The notes: generated from the letters alone by a model not told the origin. A stretch of 64,000 nt of DNA from JAPLUA01 sp964625855 (GCA_964625855.1 CAZVFC010000043.1:1-64000); one strand, 5' to 3'. Positions 24,728 through 34,702 are shown, counted from the first letter of the stretch. Numbers and translations are program-made.

Positions 24728-26290
24728 GTGGACCTTGAATTGACCGCTCAGGCCTTCATCAAAAGACTGGGAGGCGCATGCCCGGCGATGGTGCGGGGAG
24801 CCGCTGAGCGCATCAGCGATTCATCCGTGGGCAAGCGAATAGCCAAGGGTACATTCTGGTCCTTGGTCGGTACGGCCCTGTTTCGAGCACTCTCCGCGGT
24901 GGCCACGGTGGTTGTTGCGCGAATTCTGGGTAAGGAGGCGTTCGGGGAATACGCCATGGTTCGGAGCACGATTGATCTGTTTGCCGTGTTCGCCGGCTTC
25001 AGGATGGGCACCATGGCTGCCAAGTACGTCGCGGAGTTTCGCAGTTCCGGTCCCGAGACAGCGGCTGCCATATTGAAATTATCCCTGAGTGTCGCGCTGG
25101 CTTCTTGCGTTCTGATGGCGGCCATTTGCGTCGCGCTGGCGGACCGCCTCGCAACCCAGTCGCTGGGGCGGCCTGCTCTGAGTGTGGCCATACGCATCGG
25201 CGCGGTGCTCTTTACCATCGCGATGTACGAGGCTGTGATCGAGGCGGCGCTGTCAGGTTTTGAGGCGTTCAAGTCGCTGGCCAAACTGAGCCTAATCAAG
25301 GGGCTTCTGACCGTCGCCCTCTTTGCTCCAGCCGCATACTACTGGGGAGTCGAGGGAGTGCTGCTGGCGGCAGTTGTCGTGGCACTGGTCATACTGCTAT
25401 TCTGCCTTAACGCCTTGCGTCGGGAGCGTCAACGCTTCTCATTCCCCTCGCGTGTCCCTTGGCCTGATCTCAAAAAGCACCTTCATCTGCTATGGAGCTT
25501 TGCCCTGCCCGATATTTTGGATGGTGGGCTGATAATTGCTGTAATCTGGGTGGCGCGGACCGCACTCGTGCATGAGCAGAATGGCTACGAGCAACTCGGC
25601 ATTTTCTGCGCTGCCGACCAATGGCGGGCCCTGGTGCTGTTCCTTCCCAGTATCCTCGGGCGGGTTATGTTTCCGATACTGGCTGAGGCTGCTTCATCAC
25701 CCGGACGCTTCGTCAGCGCATTTAGAAAGCAATCTCGCCTGGTATGGACGATAAGCCTGCCGGCAACGGTATTTCTACTGAGCTTCTCATCCCCGATGGC
25801 CAAGGTGTTCGGCAAGAGCTACGCAGGGACGGCGGCGGTGATTCCGATTCTCTTGGCTTCAGTCTTCTTCTACAGTGTCAATTCTGTCGAAAGGCTCGCT
25901 CTCAAAGCCGCCGGCAGACAGTGGGTGAACTTGTCCTTCTCCATGCTTTGGGGCGCGGTGTACTTGCTCACAGTGTTCTACATGAAGCCTGGACTAAACG
26001 CCGCTGGATTAGCCCTCGCGAATCTGGCAGCATACAGTCTGTTGACGGTCCTCCAACTGGCATACTCTCACATGGTTTTCGCCACGGGTGCCTTTCGAAA
26101 GGAGGCACATCTGTATCTGTTCTCGCTAGTCTTGCTGGTGCTGACTTGTCTAACGGAGATCATGGTCGCCGACAGCCTCAAAAGGCCTCTCCAGCTGCTT
26201 TTGGTGGCTTTGTCATGCTTTCCGATTCTGGCTCTTGTGCGGAAGTCGTCACCATATGCGCGAGGCTCCGCAGGATCTGATAGTTTCTGA
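24728..26290 (+). CDS. Wzx-like polysaccharide flippase
   Basis: 520 residues from GTG 24728; the true start may be a later ATG, as the first 35 residues precede the conserved KRIAKGTFWSLVGTALFRAL. About 12-14 hydrophobic segments with few charges fit the MATE/Wzx (polysaccharide biosynthesis) fold. ARILGKEAFGEYAMVRSTID is typical of the N-terminal repeat. It would flip undecaprenyl-linked repeat units across the inner membrane. It is the first gene of the surface polysaccharide locus. Confidence 0.85.
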   Translation: MDLELTAQAFIKRLGGACPAMVRGAAERISDSSVGKRIAKGTFWSLVGTALFRALSAVATVVVARILGKEAFGEYAMVRSTIDLFAVFAGFRMGTMAAKYVAEFRSSGPETAAAILKLSLSVALASCVLMAAICVALADRLATQSLGRPALSVAIRIGAVLFTIAMYEAVIEAALSGFEAFKSLAKLSLIKGLLTVALFAPAAYYWGVEGVLLAAVVVALVILLFCLNALRRERQRFSFPSRVPWPDLKKHLHLLWSFALPDILDGGLIIAVIWVARTALVHEQNGYEQLGIFCAADQWRALVLFLPSILGRVMFPILAEAASSPGRFVSAFRKQSRLVWTISLPATVFLLSFSSPMAKVFGKSYAGTAAVIPILLASVFFYSVNSVERLALKAAGRQWVNLSFSMLWGAVYLLTVFYMKPGLNAAGLALANLAAYSLLTVLQLAYSHMVFATGAFRKEAHLYLFSLVLLVLTCLTEIMVADSLKRPLQLLLVALSCFPILALVRKSSPYARGSAGSDSF

Positions 26291-26336
26291 AGTGCGATGT
26301 TGTATTTGCGCCAACTGGTTTTGAACCTCCAACGTC

Positions 26337-27575
26337 ATGAATATTCTAATTAGGGGGGGCGGTTTCAGCAACAAAGGGGACGAAGCAATGATGCTAACGG
26401 TCCTGAGAGAGTTGGGCAAACGTCTTCCAGGTGCAAATTTCTGGGTGCGTGTCCCAGAATCTCAAGCTGAGTGTGCTTATGTTAAAGGTCTTTTTCCGAG
26501 CTTCCATACGGGGTCAAAGCTCAAGAAGGGAATCCGCCTAACATTCGCTGCGCTCACGCAGCCCGCCTGTCGGCGCGCGGCTTTCACCAACCGCCTAACC
26601 GCGCTCGAATTGGGCAGTGTGCCGCCTCTGGATGCTGTGGTGGATGTTAGCGGCTACGCCTACTCGGACGTTTGGGGAATCGAAAGTTCGAAGAGGGCAT
26701 TGGCTTGGGCCAGGCATTGCAAGAGGGAGGGGATTCCGTTCGTATTCATGCCGCAGGCATGGGGACCGTTTCGGAATCCCTCGATCAGAGATTGTGTCAG
26801 GGAGATGTGCCAGAATGCGCTTGTTTATGCCCGTGACAACGAATCTAAAGCACATCTCACAGAGGCCCTTGGCCCGAAGCCGAATAACGTGGCCCTTTCG
26901 CCCGATATTGCTTTTGACTTTCAAGGCGGCAGTCATGAGCAAGGCGCCGCTTTGCTGGAGTCAATAGGAATTGGTGTGGGAGGATCACCAATTGTCGCCC
27001 TGACGCCAAACATGCGCGCGTATGAACGTTGCTCGGGACTTGGAGCGGGCAGCAGCTACATTGAGTTGATGACAGGCGTTGCGGCCTATTGCATTGACAC
27101 ACTTGGCGCAGCCGTACTCCTCATTCCGCATGAATTCTCCTTCCGGAATCCGTCCAGCCAAGACGACCGGTTTCTGTGTGGCTTAATCAGCAACGCCGTG
27201 AGCGGGCGAGGAAGTTGCGCCACAATTACCGACTTTTGCTACACGGATGTCATCAGGACCGTGTATGAGCATGTGGACTTAGTGATCGGCTCGCGTTTTC
27301 ACAGCCTCGTGTTCGCGTTGGCGTCGGGGGTGCCCGTTGTCGCAGTCGGCTGGGCTCACAAGTACGGCGAGTTATTACAGTCAGTTGATTTCGGCGAGTT
27401 TGCCCTGAGCATCAGGCAGGGCGGTGTCGAGGAGGTGTGCGAGAAAGTGGAGCGAGCCTGGGAGAGAAGGACCGGAAGTCGGGCAAAGCTCGCTCCTCGC
27501 GTGGCGCGACTCCGAGGGGAGGTCAAGAAGACCTTTGATGTGGTGGCGCAACTTATCCGAGACCAAACATCGTGA
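26337..27575 (+). CDS. Polysaccharide pyruvyl transferase family protein
   Basis: 412 residues. N-terminal NILIRGGGFSNKGDEAMMLT is the hallmark of the pyruvyl transferase (WcaK/CsaB) family, with VFMPQAWGPFRNP and the C-terminal VDLVIGSRFHSLVFALASGV followed by VAVGWAHKYGELL. It would add ketal-linked pyruvate, or act as a related GT-B-like transferase, on a glycan. The genes from here to about 30.5 kb look more AT-rich than the flanks, suggesting transfer. Confidence 0.85.
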   Translation: MNILIRGGGFSNKGDEAMMLTVLRELGKRLPGANFWVRVPESQAECAYVKGLFPSFHTGSKLKKGIRLTFAALTQPACRRAAFTNRLTALELGSVPPLDAVVDVSGYAYSDVWGIESSKRALAWARHCKREGIPFVFMPQAWGPFRNPSIRDCVREMCQNALVYARDNESKAHLTEALGPKPNNVALSPDIAFDFQGGSHEQGAALLESIGIGVGGSPIVALTPNMRAYERCSGLGAGSSYIELMTGVAAYCIDTLGAAVLLIPHEFSFRNPSSQDDRFLCGLISNAVSGRGSCATITDFCYTDVIRTVYEHVDLVIGSRFHSLVFALASGVPVVAVGWAHKYGELLQSVDFGEFALSIRQGGVEEVCEKVERAWERRTGSRAKLAPRVARLRGEVKKTFDVVAQLIRDQTS

Positions 27576-27634
27576 TTCAAGTGGATGCCTGATGGCGTGC
27601 TAACATTCAGGAACAGGACGGCAAGAGTTGCTTC

Positions 27635-29440
27635 ATGAATATACCTTTGACCGCGGCCATATTCCTGGATGATCCACACGTGAGTTTCCTCACGGCCCGA
27701 AGCAGCGACATTGGGTTGTGCTTGTATGGACGAGGATATGCGTTTCTTGGCGATCAAGACTATGCCGAAGGTCAGGACCTGCTTGAACGGCTGTTGAGAG
27801 ATTGCGGTCATGAGCAGAACGAAGCGTTAGCCAGGCTGAAGACCCTAATACCCACCCTGAATGGCTCTTGGGCACTGATTGCAGCCTCCTCCGACGGGCA
27901 AGTTTTGCTGGCCTCCGACCGCTCGCGTAGTGTACCCTTGTTCTACGCCCAGTTGCCGTCCCGGCTTATCATCTCATACTCCGCCAGAAGGATCTTGGCA
28001 GAACTGGGTGAGGTTCAGATCGCTGAATCAGCGGCGATGGAACTTCTGCTGAGCGGCTATGTCTCGAACGAAGAGACGATCTATCGCGACATTCATCAAC
28101 TTCAGCCTGCGGAGATTCTGGAGTGGTCGGCCCGAACGGATTGGAGTCTGGCCCGCTGCAACTATTTTCCCTTTTATGAGGGGCATCCGTGTGAGACGTC
28201 CGAGCCACAGCTCAAGGAAGAGCTGGAGGACATTTTGGAGTCCGTGTTCACGCGGTTCGCCAAGGTCCTCAAGGGCAGAAGAATAATCCTTCCGCTCAGC
28301 GGAGGTTTCGACTCAAGACTCATCGCATGGATGCTTTACAAGAACGGCATTCGTGATGTGACTTGTTACACGTATGGCACCGAAGGCAACGCCCAGGTAC
28401 CCATCGCCCGACGGGTTGCTGAGAACCTGGGATTTAGATGGCGGTTCATCGAATATAATGCGACACGCTGGGCCCACTGCATGGGAAGCCGCAAGATGAC
28501 AGAGTATTGGGATTATGCTTTCCGCGGCAGCGCGTTGCCGCACCTGCAGGATTTTCCGGCATATCTCTCGATGGAATCGGACTTTGATTCCGCAGATCCT
28601 GCTGTGATTCTACCCGGGCACGTTGGTGACGCTTGGGCGAGTGAATTTGCATTACGGAGATTTGACCAGTGCGCGTTCCATCCGCTATGCGAATTGCACA
28701 CGAATTATACGTTAATTGAGGGGAATCCCGTTGTCTCGTCGGTCATTTATCGGCACCTGAACCTATGGCCTGTCCCGCAACGCCGATGGACGGCCGAACC
28801 GTGGTCCCGGTTAGCAGACAAGATTAGATGTGCGGTAACCACCTACGCTCGGCAGGGTGACCAAGGGATCTGGAGTTACATAGAGTGGGTAATTAGAAAC
28901 CGCACGGCACTGTGGATCCTCCGCACACTCCGGTGTGTCGAGTATTTCGGCGGGAACTATCGCCTATGTCTGGGCGATTACCATCTGATCGATTTCCTCA
29001 GAAGACTCCCGCTCGCCCACCTCCATTTGCGGAAGCTATACGCTGCAACAATGCGGCAGCGGGTATTCGGCAAGGCGACATGCCCATTGCGCGATGTGCC
29101 TGTTCTAAGTGGTGCGACGGGTCGTGTATCGCTTAAGCGGAGGACGCTCGAAAGCATGAAGCGCTTTGGACTATATGGTCACTATGAGTCGCTGCGGAGA
29201 GTGCTTTATCCGCGAAAGATTGCGGCGGCCGATACGTGGTTCAGCCGAGGCAAAGCGCCAAATGAGATTTCGGCCGGGGAGGCGCTGAAGAAATACCGGG
29301 TGGTTGAGTCCCTGCCGAGTGTCTTCCGGGAAATAATTGCCCCCTGCTTGCAAGCACCTGTCTATGCGATCCAATCGAACGGATTGCTGGCGAGCATCAT
29401 TCTGGCGCGCGAATTTGCGAGAGCGGAGCGGGAGGCGTGA
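27635..29440 (+). CDS. Asparagine synthase-related protein without the glutaminase Cys
   Basis: 601 residues. The C-terminal half has the PP-loop ILPLSGGFDSRLIAWML and the synthetase core (TYGTEGNAQVPIARRVAE, LPGHVGDAWASEF). The N-terminal half has the Ntn-hydrolase shape (LNGSWALIAAS, LASDRSRSVPLFYA) but begins MNIPLTAAIF, so the Cys2 nucleophile needed for glutamine hydrolysis is missing. In polysaccharide loci, such homologues probably amidate uronic acids or make peptide-like decorations. Ammonia would have to come from solution or a partner. Confidence 0.8.
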   Translation: MNIPLTAAIFLDDPHVSFLTARSSDIGLCLYGRGYAFLGDQDYAEGQDLLERLLRDCGHEQNEALARLKTLIPTLNGSWALIAASSDGQVLLASDRSRSVPLFYAQLPSRLIISYSARRILAELGEVQIAESAAMELLLSGYVSNEETIYRDIHQLQPAEILEWSARTDWSLARCNYFPFYEGHPCETSEPQLKEELEDILESVFTRFAKVLKGRRIILPLSGGFDSRLIAWMLYKNGIRDVTCYTYGTEGNAQVPIARRVAENLGFRWRFIEYNATRWAHCMGSRKMTEYWDYAFRGSALPHLQDFPAYLSMESDFDSADPAVILPGHVGDAWASEFALRRFDQCAFHPLCELHTNYTLIEGNPVVSSVIYRHLNLWPVPQRRWTAEPWSRLADKIRCAVTTYARQGDQGIWSYIEWVIRNRTALWILRTLRCVEYFGGNYRLCLGDYHLIDFLRRLPLAHLHLRKLYAATMRQRVFGKATCPLRDVPVLSGATGRVSLKRRTLESMKRFGLYGHYESLRRVLYPRKIAAADTWFSRGKAPNEISAGEALKKYRVVESLPSVFREIIAPCLQAPVYAIQSNGLLASIILAREFARAEREA

Positions 29441-29625
29441 GCTATTACCAGTGCTCCTTGTGGCTGGCGCAAGTTTTCAAATGAACGTTGACTGGCGCTT
29501 TTCAGCGATACTGCCTCTGCGAGCCTGTGTCGCAAACCTCACTCCGCAGTTCGAGTTAAGACGCGGCCAAACGCGTCGCCATGCCAGTCCGACTGTTGGG
29601 GCTTTAGAATTGACCTCCTAAATCA

Positions 29626-30540
29626 ATGAGCGAACTGTGTCCAAGAATAGTATCAATCCTGGGCTGCCCGTATTGTGAGCGGAGCCTAGAAATGACATCT
29701 CGAGGCGCTTCGTGCGTTTCCTGCGGCGTCACATTTAGCTCGACGCCCCAGGATCAGTTGGACATGAGACTGCAGAGGTGTAAGCCATACAACCTGCGAG
29801 TGGACGTCGGAGTACGAGTGTCGTTCGATTCGCGAACCGTGTACGATGTGTTGAGGGATGATGCCTTACCTGAATTCGATACTAGCGGTTTGGCTTCCTC
29901 CAAGCACCTGCCCAAGAGAATAATCAACCGCATCCCAAAGGCGCAGCATCGCGGAGATTTGGCGTTAAACCTCGGGTGTGGAGTTGATGCGACAGCCAAG
30001 AGCGTCTTGAAGAGGGCAGGTTTTCAATCGGTGGGCGTAGACATCAATTCTCCGCAGGCAGACCTGCTTTGTGATGGGCATGCTCTTCCGTTCCAGGCCC
30101 GATGCTTTTCGTTGGTGCTCTCGATCGCTGTTCTTGAACACCTCCAACACCCACTAATTGCGGCAAGAGAGGTTTTAAGGGTCTTGAAGCCTGGGGGCAC
30201 GTTCATCGGGACGGTTGCTTTCCTTGAGCCATTTCACGCCAACAGCTACTATCACCACAGCCACTTGGGAGTGCTTAACACACTTCAGTCAGCGGGATTC
30301 TCTGTGAACCGTGTGTCGCCAAGCAGGGAATGGGGTGTCTTAAAGGCGCAAGCGCCCATGTACTTGTTTCCAAGGATGCCTCGCAAGATGTCTGCGATGC
30401 TGATCGCTCCTGTGCAGATGTTGCACCGGCTATGGTGGAAAATCGGAAGTGCAATAACTCATCGGCCAGAGGTGACGGAGAGGAATCGTTTACTCTACGG
30501 TGCAGGCGCTTTCTTCTTCATAGCAACAAGAGAAACATGA
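29626..30540 (+). CDS. SAM-dependent methyltransferase with zinc-ribbon N-terminus
   Basis: 304 residues. The first 45 hold two CxxC knuckles (GCPYCERS, ASCVSCGVTF), a Trm112-like zinc ribbon. The class I methyltransferase core follows: LALNLGCGVDATAKSVLKRA, VGVDINSPQADLLCDGHALP, LSIAVLEHLQHP, EVLRVLKPGGTFIG. It probably methylates a sugar in the locus. The 185-bp gap upstream has no gene. Confidence 0.82.
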   Translation: MSELCPRIVSILGCPYCERSLEMTSRGASCVSCGVTFSSTPQDQLDMRLQRCKPYNLRVDVGVRVSFDSRTVYDVLRDDALPEFDTSGLASSKHLPKRIINRIPKAQHRGDLALNLGCGVDATAKSVLKRAGFQSVGVDINSPQADLLCDGHALPFQARCFSLVLSIAVLEHLQHPLIAAREVLRVLKPGGTFIGTVAFLEPFHANSYYHHSHLGVLNTLQSAGFSVNRVSPSREWGVLKAQAPMYLFPRMPRKMSAMLIAPVQMLHRLWWKIGSAITHRPEVTERNRLLYGAGAFFFIATRET

Positions 30541-30678
30541 CTGCATTTTAGATGGCATTGTTCTCTGACGCTTTCGTTACTCAGTGTTGCCGACCAACTG
30601 GGCGAGTTGCATTCAGGTGGCTGTAACAAACACTGCTCAAGTCACGTATGCCGATAACAATCTACCAACTTGAGCAGA

Positions 30679-31686
30679 ATGCCGAAGGCTAAGGTATCAG
30701 TAATTGTGCCGGCCTTTTTGGCTGAGGGATCGCTCGCCGATGCTTTGGAGAGTGTGTTTGCACAGACTCTGGCACCCCATGAGGTTATCGTCATCAATGA
30801 CGGATCGCCTGATCGCACAGCCGATGTAGCCCGCTCTTACAGCAGCCATATTATTTATCGGGAGCAGATCAACGCCGGGCAAGGGGCAGCCCGCAACGTG
30901 GGACTGGGGCTCGCTACCGGCGAGTTCGTCGCCTTTCTCGATGCGGATGATTATTGGAAACCCACCTTCCTCAACCGTTGCACCCGCTTTTTGCACGAAC
31001 ACCCGGAAGCGGTGGCCGTCAGCACAGGCTTGATCGTTAAGCTGTTTGACGGGAGCGAGCGGATTCAACCGCGATGCCTTCACCAGCCCCATGGACCAAA
31101 GACGGAGGTCGTTCTTGAGGACTTCTTTGATTTTTGGGCTCGGGAAGACCACGTCCGGACCGGCTCGAATCTGATTCGCCGTTCGGTGATTCAACACGCT
31201 GGTTTCCAGCGGGCGGATCTGCGGGTCAGCCAGGACTTGGAATATTGGGGCTACATCGCCACGTTTGGCAGGTGGGGCTTCATTCCCGAACCCCTCTGGG
31301 TCGGCAATTCGCGATCCATGGGAGCGCGCCAAGGCTGGTTGTCCAAGTATCAAACCCGCCGCCGCCTTTGCCCTTCAGTCGAGGCCTGGCAGGAGCGGTT
31401 GCTTCCCCGGTTGTCCGTGCAGCAGATGCCTGCCTTTAATGTCGTGCGCGGCCGGGTGGCCGCGGGCTATGCCCATAGCCACATCTTGGCGGGGCGAGGT
31501 GGTGAGGCGCTGCAAATCATGCGTGCTCACGGTGATGACATGCCGCGGAATCGCGTTACTCGACTGCTCCGGTTAGGAGTTGCTTTTGGCCCGCTTGGAT
31601 GGCGAGCAGCGTGTCTTGCGGTCCGAGTGCGGGAGAGTATCAAACATTACGTTATCACTGCACGGAACAGACAACCCGCGGCGTGA
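30679..31686 (+). CDS. Family 2 glycosyltransferase
   Basis: 335 residues from ATG 30679; an in-frame TTG at 30670 is an alternative. GT-A fold: KVSVIVPAFLAEGSLADALE, VIVINDGSPDRTADVA, AGQGAARNVGLGLATGEFVA and the metal-binding FLDADDYW. It transfers a sugar from a nucleotide donor to the lipid-linked glycan on the cytoplasmic face. The C-terminal 100 residues are variable. Confidence 0.88.
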   Translation: MPKAKVSVIVPAFLAEGSLADALESVFAQTLAPHEVIVINDGSPDRTADVARSYSSHIIYREQINAGQGAARNVGLGLATGEFVAFLDADDYWKPTFLNRCTRFLHEHPEAVAVSTGLIVKLFDGSERIQPRCLHQPHGPKTEVVLEDFFDFWAREDHVRTGSNLIRRSVIQHAGFQRADLRVSQDLEYWGYIATFGRWGFIPEPLWVGNSRSMGARQGWLSKYQTRRRLCPSVEAWQERLLPRLSVQQMPAFNVVRGRVAAGYAHSHILAGRGGEALQIMRAHGDDMPRNRVTRLLRLGVAFGPLGWRAACLAVRVRESIKHYVITARNRQPAA

Positions 31687-31735
31687 TCCGGCTGAGGATT
31701 TCTTCCAGGGGAGGGCCTAACTTATGCCACGCTGA

Positions 31736-33118
31736 GTGTTGGCGCCAACGGATGCATTGAAGATTGCCTGGGTCACGAGATCTTTCCTCGATTACCGCAT
31801 CCCCGTCTATCGGGCGCTCGATGAGCTGGCGGGGGGAGGACTGCATCTGATCTACTCTGGCGATTATGTGCCGCAGAGTGTGCAGGACAAAGCCCTTATG
31901 GTACTCGGCGACCGCGCCCTCGGCTTGCGCGGGGAATGGAAGATTGGTCTGGAGGACCGAGCCTTCATGGCCAACCGGAACTTCTCGATTCGCTTTCAGC
32001 CTGGTTTGTTGAAGATCATCCGCCATTTGCAGCCCGATGTACTCGTTTGCGATGGATTCTTCAAATGGACGTTTCCGGCACTGCTGCATCGCATTCGGCA
32101 CGGAACACCGCTGGTGGTGCTTTATGAGCGCACAGCCCACACCGAGCGTCGGGCACAATGGATTCGCACGGCTTATCGTCGTTTCGCCCTGAGGTACACG
32201 GATGCCATGAGCTGCAACGGCCGGCTCTGCAGAGAGTACAGCATGTCCTTGGGATTTCCCCGCGAGCGGATCACGTTGGGCCAGATGGCGGCGGACACCG
32301 AGGGGATGGCGCAAAGCGCCGGGCGCGTGCCGGAAAGCGAAATCCGGCGGCTGCGTCAGAAATGGGGGGCGGAGGAAGGAGGGCAGAGGACAGGCGGCGG
32401 AAGACTGGTGATTTTGTACGTGGGCCAGTTGAACAAGCGCAAGGGGATCGCGGAAATGCTCAACGGCTGGGAAGTGTTCCAGAGGACGGAGGACGGACAA
32501 CGGAGGACGGAGAACGGAGGACGGAGGGCGGAGGACGGAGGGCGGCAGACAGAAACTTCCACTTGCCGTTTGCCGCTTCCTGCTTCTGCACGCGCGACTC
32601 TCGTGATTGTAGGGGAGGGGCCGGAAAGGGAGAGTCTGGAGCAAAGCGCCGGGCGCAGAGAGCTAAGCGTTCAGTTCGTTGGGGCAGTAGATTACGACAA
32701 GCTTGCGCCGTACTACGCGGCGGCGGACGCGTTCATCATCCCGACGCTGGAAGATAACTGGAGCCTGGTGGTACCCGAGGCGATGGCGTGCGGATTGCCG
32801 ATTCTCTGCTCGAAGTACAACGGCTGCTGGCCCGAGCTGGTTCAGGAAGGTCGCAACGGGTGGCTCTTCGACCCGCTTGATTGGCGGGACATCGCCCGTG
32901 TTCTGGAGGCTTGTCTGCGCGCCAGCATGACCCCCACTGCTGCAATTTCGGCTTTCAGCTTTCCGCTTTCAGCTTCTGCGGAGCGGGTCTTGTCTTCGGT
33001 CCTCCGAACTATGGGCCAGGAGTCTCGCAAGGTTCTCAGGGATCATACACCACCAACGGCGGCTGATTCCATTTATCGGGCATGCGAGATCGCCCTGCAA
33101 GCGACAATCAATTCCTGA
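31736..33118 (+). CDS. Family 4 glycosyltransferase with in-frame repeat insert
   Basis: 460 residues from GTG 31736. GT-B fold: LKIAWVTRSFLDYRIPVYRA at the N-terminus, and a donor site with LVILYVGQLNKRKGIAEML, VIVGEGPE, APYYAAADAFIIPTLEDNWS and VVPEAMACGLPILCS (ExxxE-like). Residues about 250-286 (RTEDGQR RTENGGR RAEDGGR) are translated heptamer repeats inserted after the first donor-domain strand-helix, and 403-417 (AAISAFSFPLSASAE) are translated TTTCAGC words. The catalytic parts on either side are intact, so it may be functional. Confidence 0.82.
   Translation: MLAPTDALKIAWVTRSFLDYRIPVYRALDELAGGGLHLIYSGDYVPQSVQDKALMVLGDRALGLRGEWKIGLEDRAFMANRNFSIRFQPGLLKIIRHLQPDVLVCDGFFKWTFPALLHRIRHGTPLVVLYERTAHTERRAQWIRTAYRRFALRYTDAMSCNGRLCREYSMSLGFPRERITLGQMAADTEGMAQSAGRVPESEIRRLRQKWGAEEGGQRTGGGRLVILYVGQLNKRKGIAEMLNGWEVFQRTEDGQRRTENGGRRAEDGGRQTETSTCRLPLPASARATLVIVGEGPERESLEQSAGRRELSVQFVGAVDYDKLAPYYAAADAFIIPTLEDNWSLVVPEAMACGLPILCSKYNGCWPELVQEGRNGWLFDPLDWRDIARVLEACLRASMTPTAAISAFSFPLSASAERVLSSVLRTMGQESRKVLRDHTPPTAADSIYRACEIALQATINS
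32483..32593 (+). repeat. GAGGACG heptamer array inside a glycosyltransferase gene
   Basis: GAGGACGGAGGACGGACAACG-type units with 7-bp period run in frame through the coding sequence and yield a 7-residue repeat RTEDGGR. A smaller piece lies at 32367-32400 (GGGGGCGGAGGAAGGAGGGC). Confidence 0.88.
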
Positions 33119-33301
33119 CTCTTCGAGAGCGCAAGGGTGCGGCAGGGGTTAGACAGACTGATACTCGGCGTTTGTGTCTGGGAGGACAGACTCACCAGGG
33201 TCTGGCTCTTCGGCCCGCGACGGGCAGTGATTGCTCAACTGTAACTTAGGTGTACGCGCCCTATCCTCCCCAGACTGACCCGGCACATAACTGAATAACG
33301 C

Positions 33302-34702
33302 GTGAACTCTAACATCAAGCCGGCGCGACAAATGCGGCTGCTGCCGGGAAAACCTGCTAAGAGGTTAAGCGTGGCCCATCTCTTATTGTATACCGGCGTG
33401 ATCGCACTCGTGTTGCGCAACACGCTGCTCATGCGCAAGCGCGATGTTACAGAATTTGCCGCGGTTGACGCCGCAGTGTATTTTGACTTGTGCGCTATGG
33501 TCGTCATAGGGCTGGGATTGCTGGGCTCCAGCGCGCTGCTGATGAACTTCTTCCGGCGAAGATGGGCATCGAGCAGTGGATTGTTGCTAGCATTCGTAGG
33601 ATTGTCTCTGGCCAGCGCGTACTGGTCGGTGAACCCGTCGTATTCCTTTGTCCGGGCTGCCCAAATGGCCCTGAGTATGCTGGCTATGCTGGTCGTCTTT
33701 TCACTTGTGCAGCGCGTTCAAAGAGCCGAGCAGCATTTCCTGCTGACTGCGTTTGGCGTACTGATCTTGTCTTTGCTTGGTCACATAATATCGAATGACA
33801 GCCGACTGACCCTCGGAGGGCTACACGCAAACAGTTACCCGTGCTCGGCGGCGATGATTTGCTGCTATTGCGCAGGCGAGTTCTGGAGTGCCTTCGGCCA
33901 TCGGAGGACCATCTTGTTGCTTGCAGGCTGTGCCGCTTGCGCTGGTACGTTCTTGGGAACAAGCGCTGGCAGCAGCATCGCGCTGGCCTGTGGAGTTCTT
34001 GCCACTGTCTTCGCCAGTCTCAGGTCACGGCTAGTTCTATTGGGATTCTTGGTTTCGACGGCCGTTGGTTTTGCGATCCTAGCAAAATCTCCAGAAGTGA
34101 TCGTGAGGCTCCAACCGGTCCTCTTCCCGTTTAAAGATGTTGAGCAGGTGGAGAGCATGTCGGGCAGAGCGGCTATCTGGGACCAAGCCTACCAAATGGG
34201 AATGCAGCGTCCCTGGTTTGGACACGGGTACGCTGCCGCGGTTCGCCAAGGAGAACTGCCCGTGAACTCCGAACACAACGTTGTGCTCGCAGTCTTTGCG
34301 AGCCTGGGCCTGGCAGGGGTGATACTGTTTGGTCTTTGGTTGGCGCTGCTAGCGTGGGAGTGTACGTGTGCTGTGAGTGCCAGCATACCGCTCTCGCGGG
34401 GTTGCCTCGGAGCGGTTGTGGCCGGTATGGTGAACTCTCTGTCCGCGCCATTCTTGGGCGTCATTTACACTCCCGCAATTGTTATTTTCGCATGCGTCGT
34501 TGGTGTGCACGCGGTTTGGGTTTTGCCTAGCATAACAGCTTCGACTGCCATGTCGCGTCCGCGTCGCCAGGATGGCGGATTGCCTGTCCAGCAACTGGCA
34601 CCCTCCGGCAGGCGAATGGCAGCTCGCGATGGTCGCCGCTTCCCGCGTGGGAGGTCGGTGGGCAGACAAACCAGAGTTGAAATTGAAGGCGACGCTCGCT
34701 AG
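33302..34702 (+). CDS. O-antigen ligase/Wzy polymerase-like membrane protein
   Basis: 466 residues from GTG 33302, with about 11-12 transmembrane helices. The signature region SGRAAIWDQAYQMGMQRPWF followed by GHGYAA and NSEHNVVLAVFASLGLAG is the large periplasmic loop of the Wzy_C/WaaL family. It polymerises or ligates lipid-linked glycans in the periplasm. The last 40 residues (PRRQDGGLPVQQLAPSGRR) are hydrophilic and overlap the next gene. Confidence 0.82.
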   Translation: MNSNIKPARQMRLLPGKPAKRLSVAHLLLYTGVIALVLRNTLLMRKRDVTEFAAVDAAVYFDLCAMVVIGLGLLGSSALLMNFFRRRWASSSGLLLAFVGLSLASAYWSVNPSYSFVRAAQMALSMLAMLVVFSLVQRVQRAEQHFLLTAFGVLILSLLGHIISNDSRLTLGGLHANSYPCSAAMICCYCAGEFWSAFGHRRTILLLAGCAACAGTFLGTSAGSSIALACGVLATVFASLRSRLVLLGFLVSTAVGFAILAKSPEVIVRLQPVLFPFKDVEQVESMSGRAAIWDQAYQMGMQRPWFGHGYAAAVRQGELPVNSEHNVVLAVFASLGLAGVILFGLWLALLAWECTCAVSASIPLSRGCLGAVVAGMVNSLSAPFLGVIYTPAIVIFACVVGVHAVWVLPSITASTAMSRPRRQDGGLPVQQLAPSGRRMAARDGRRFPRGRSVGRQTRVEIEGDAR

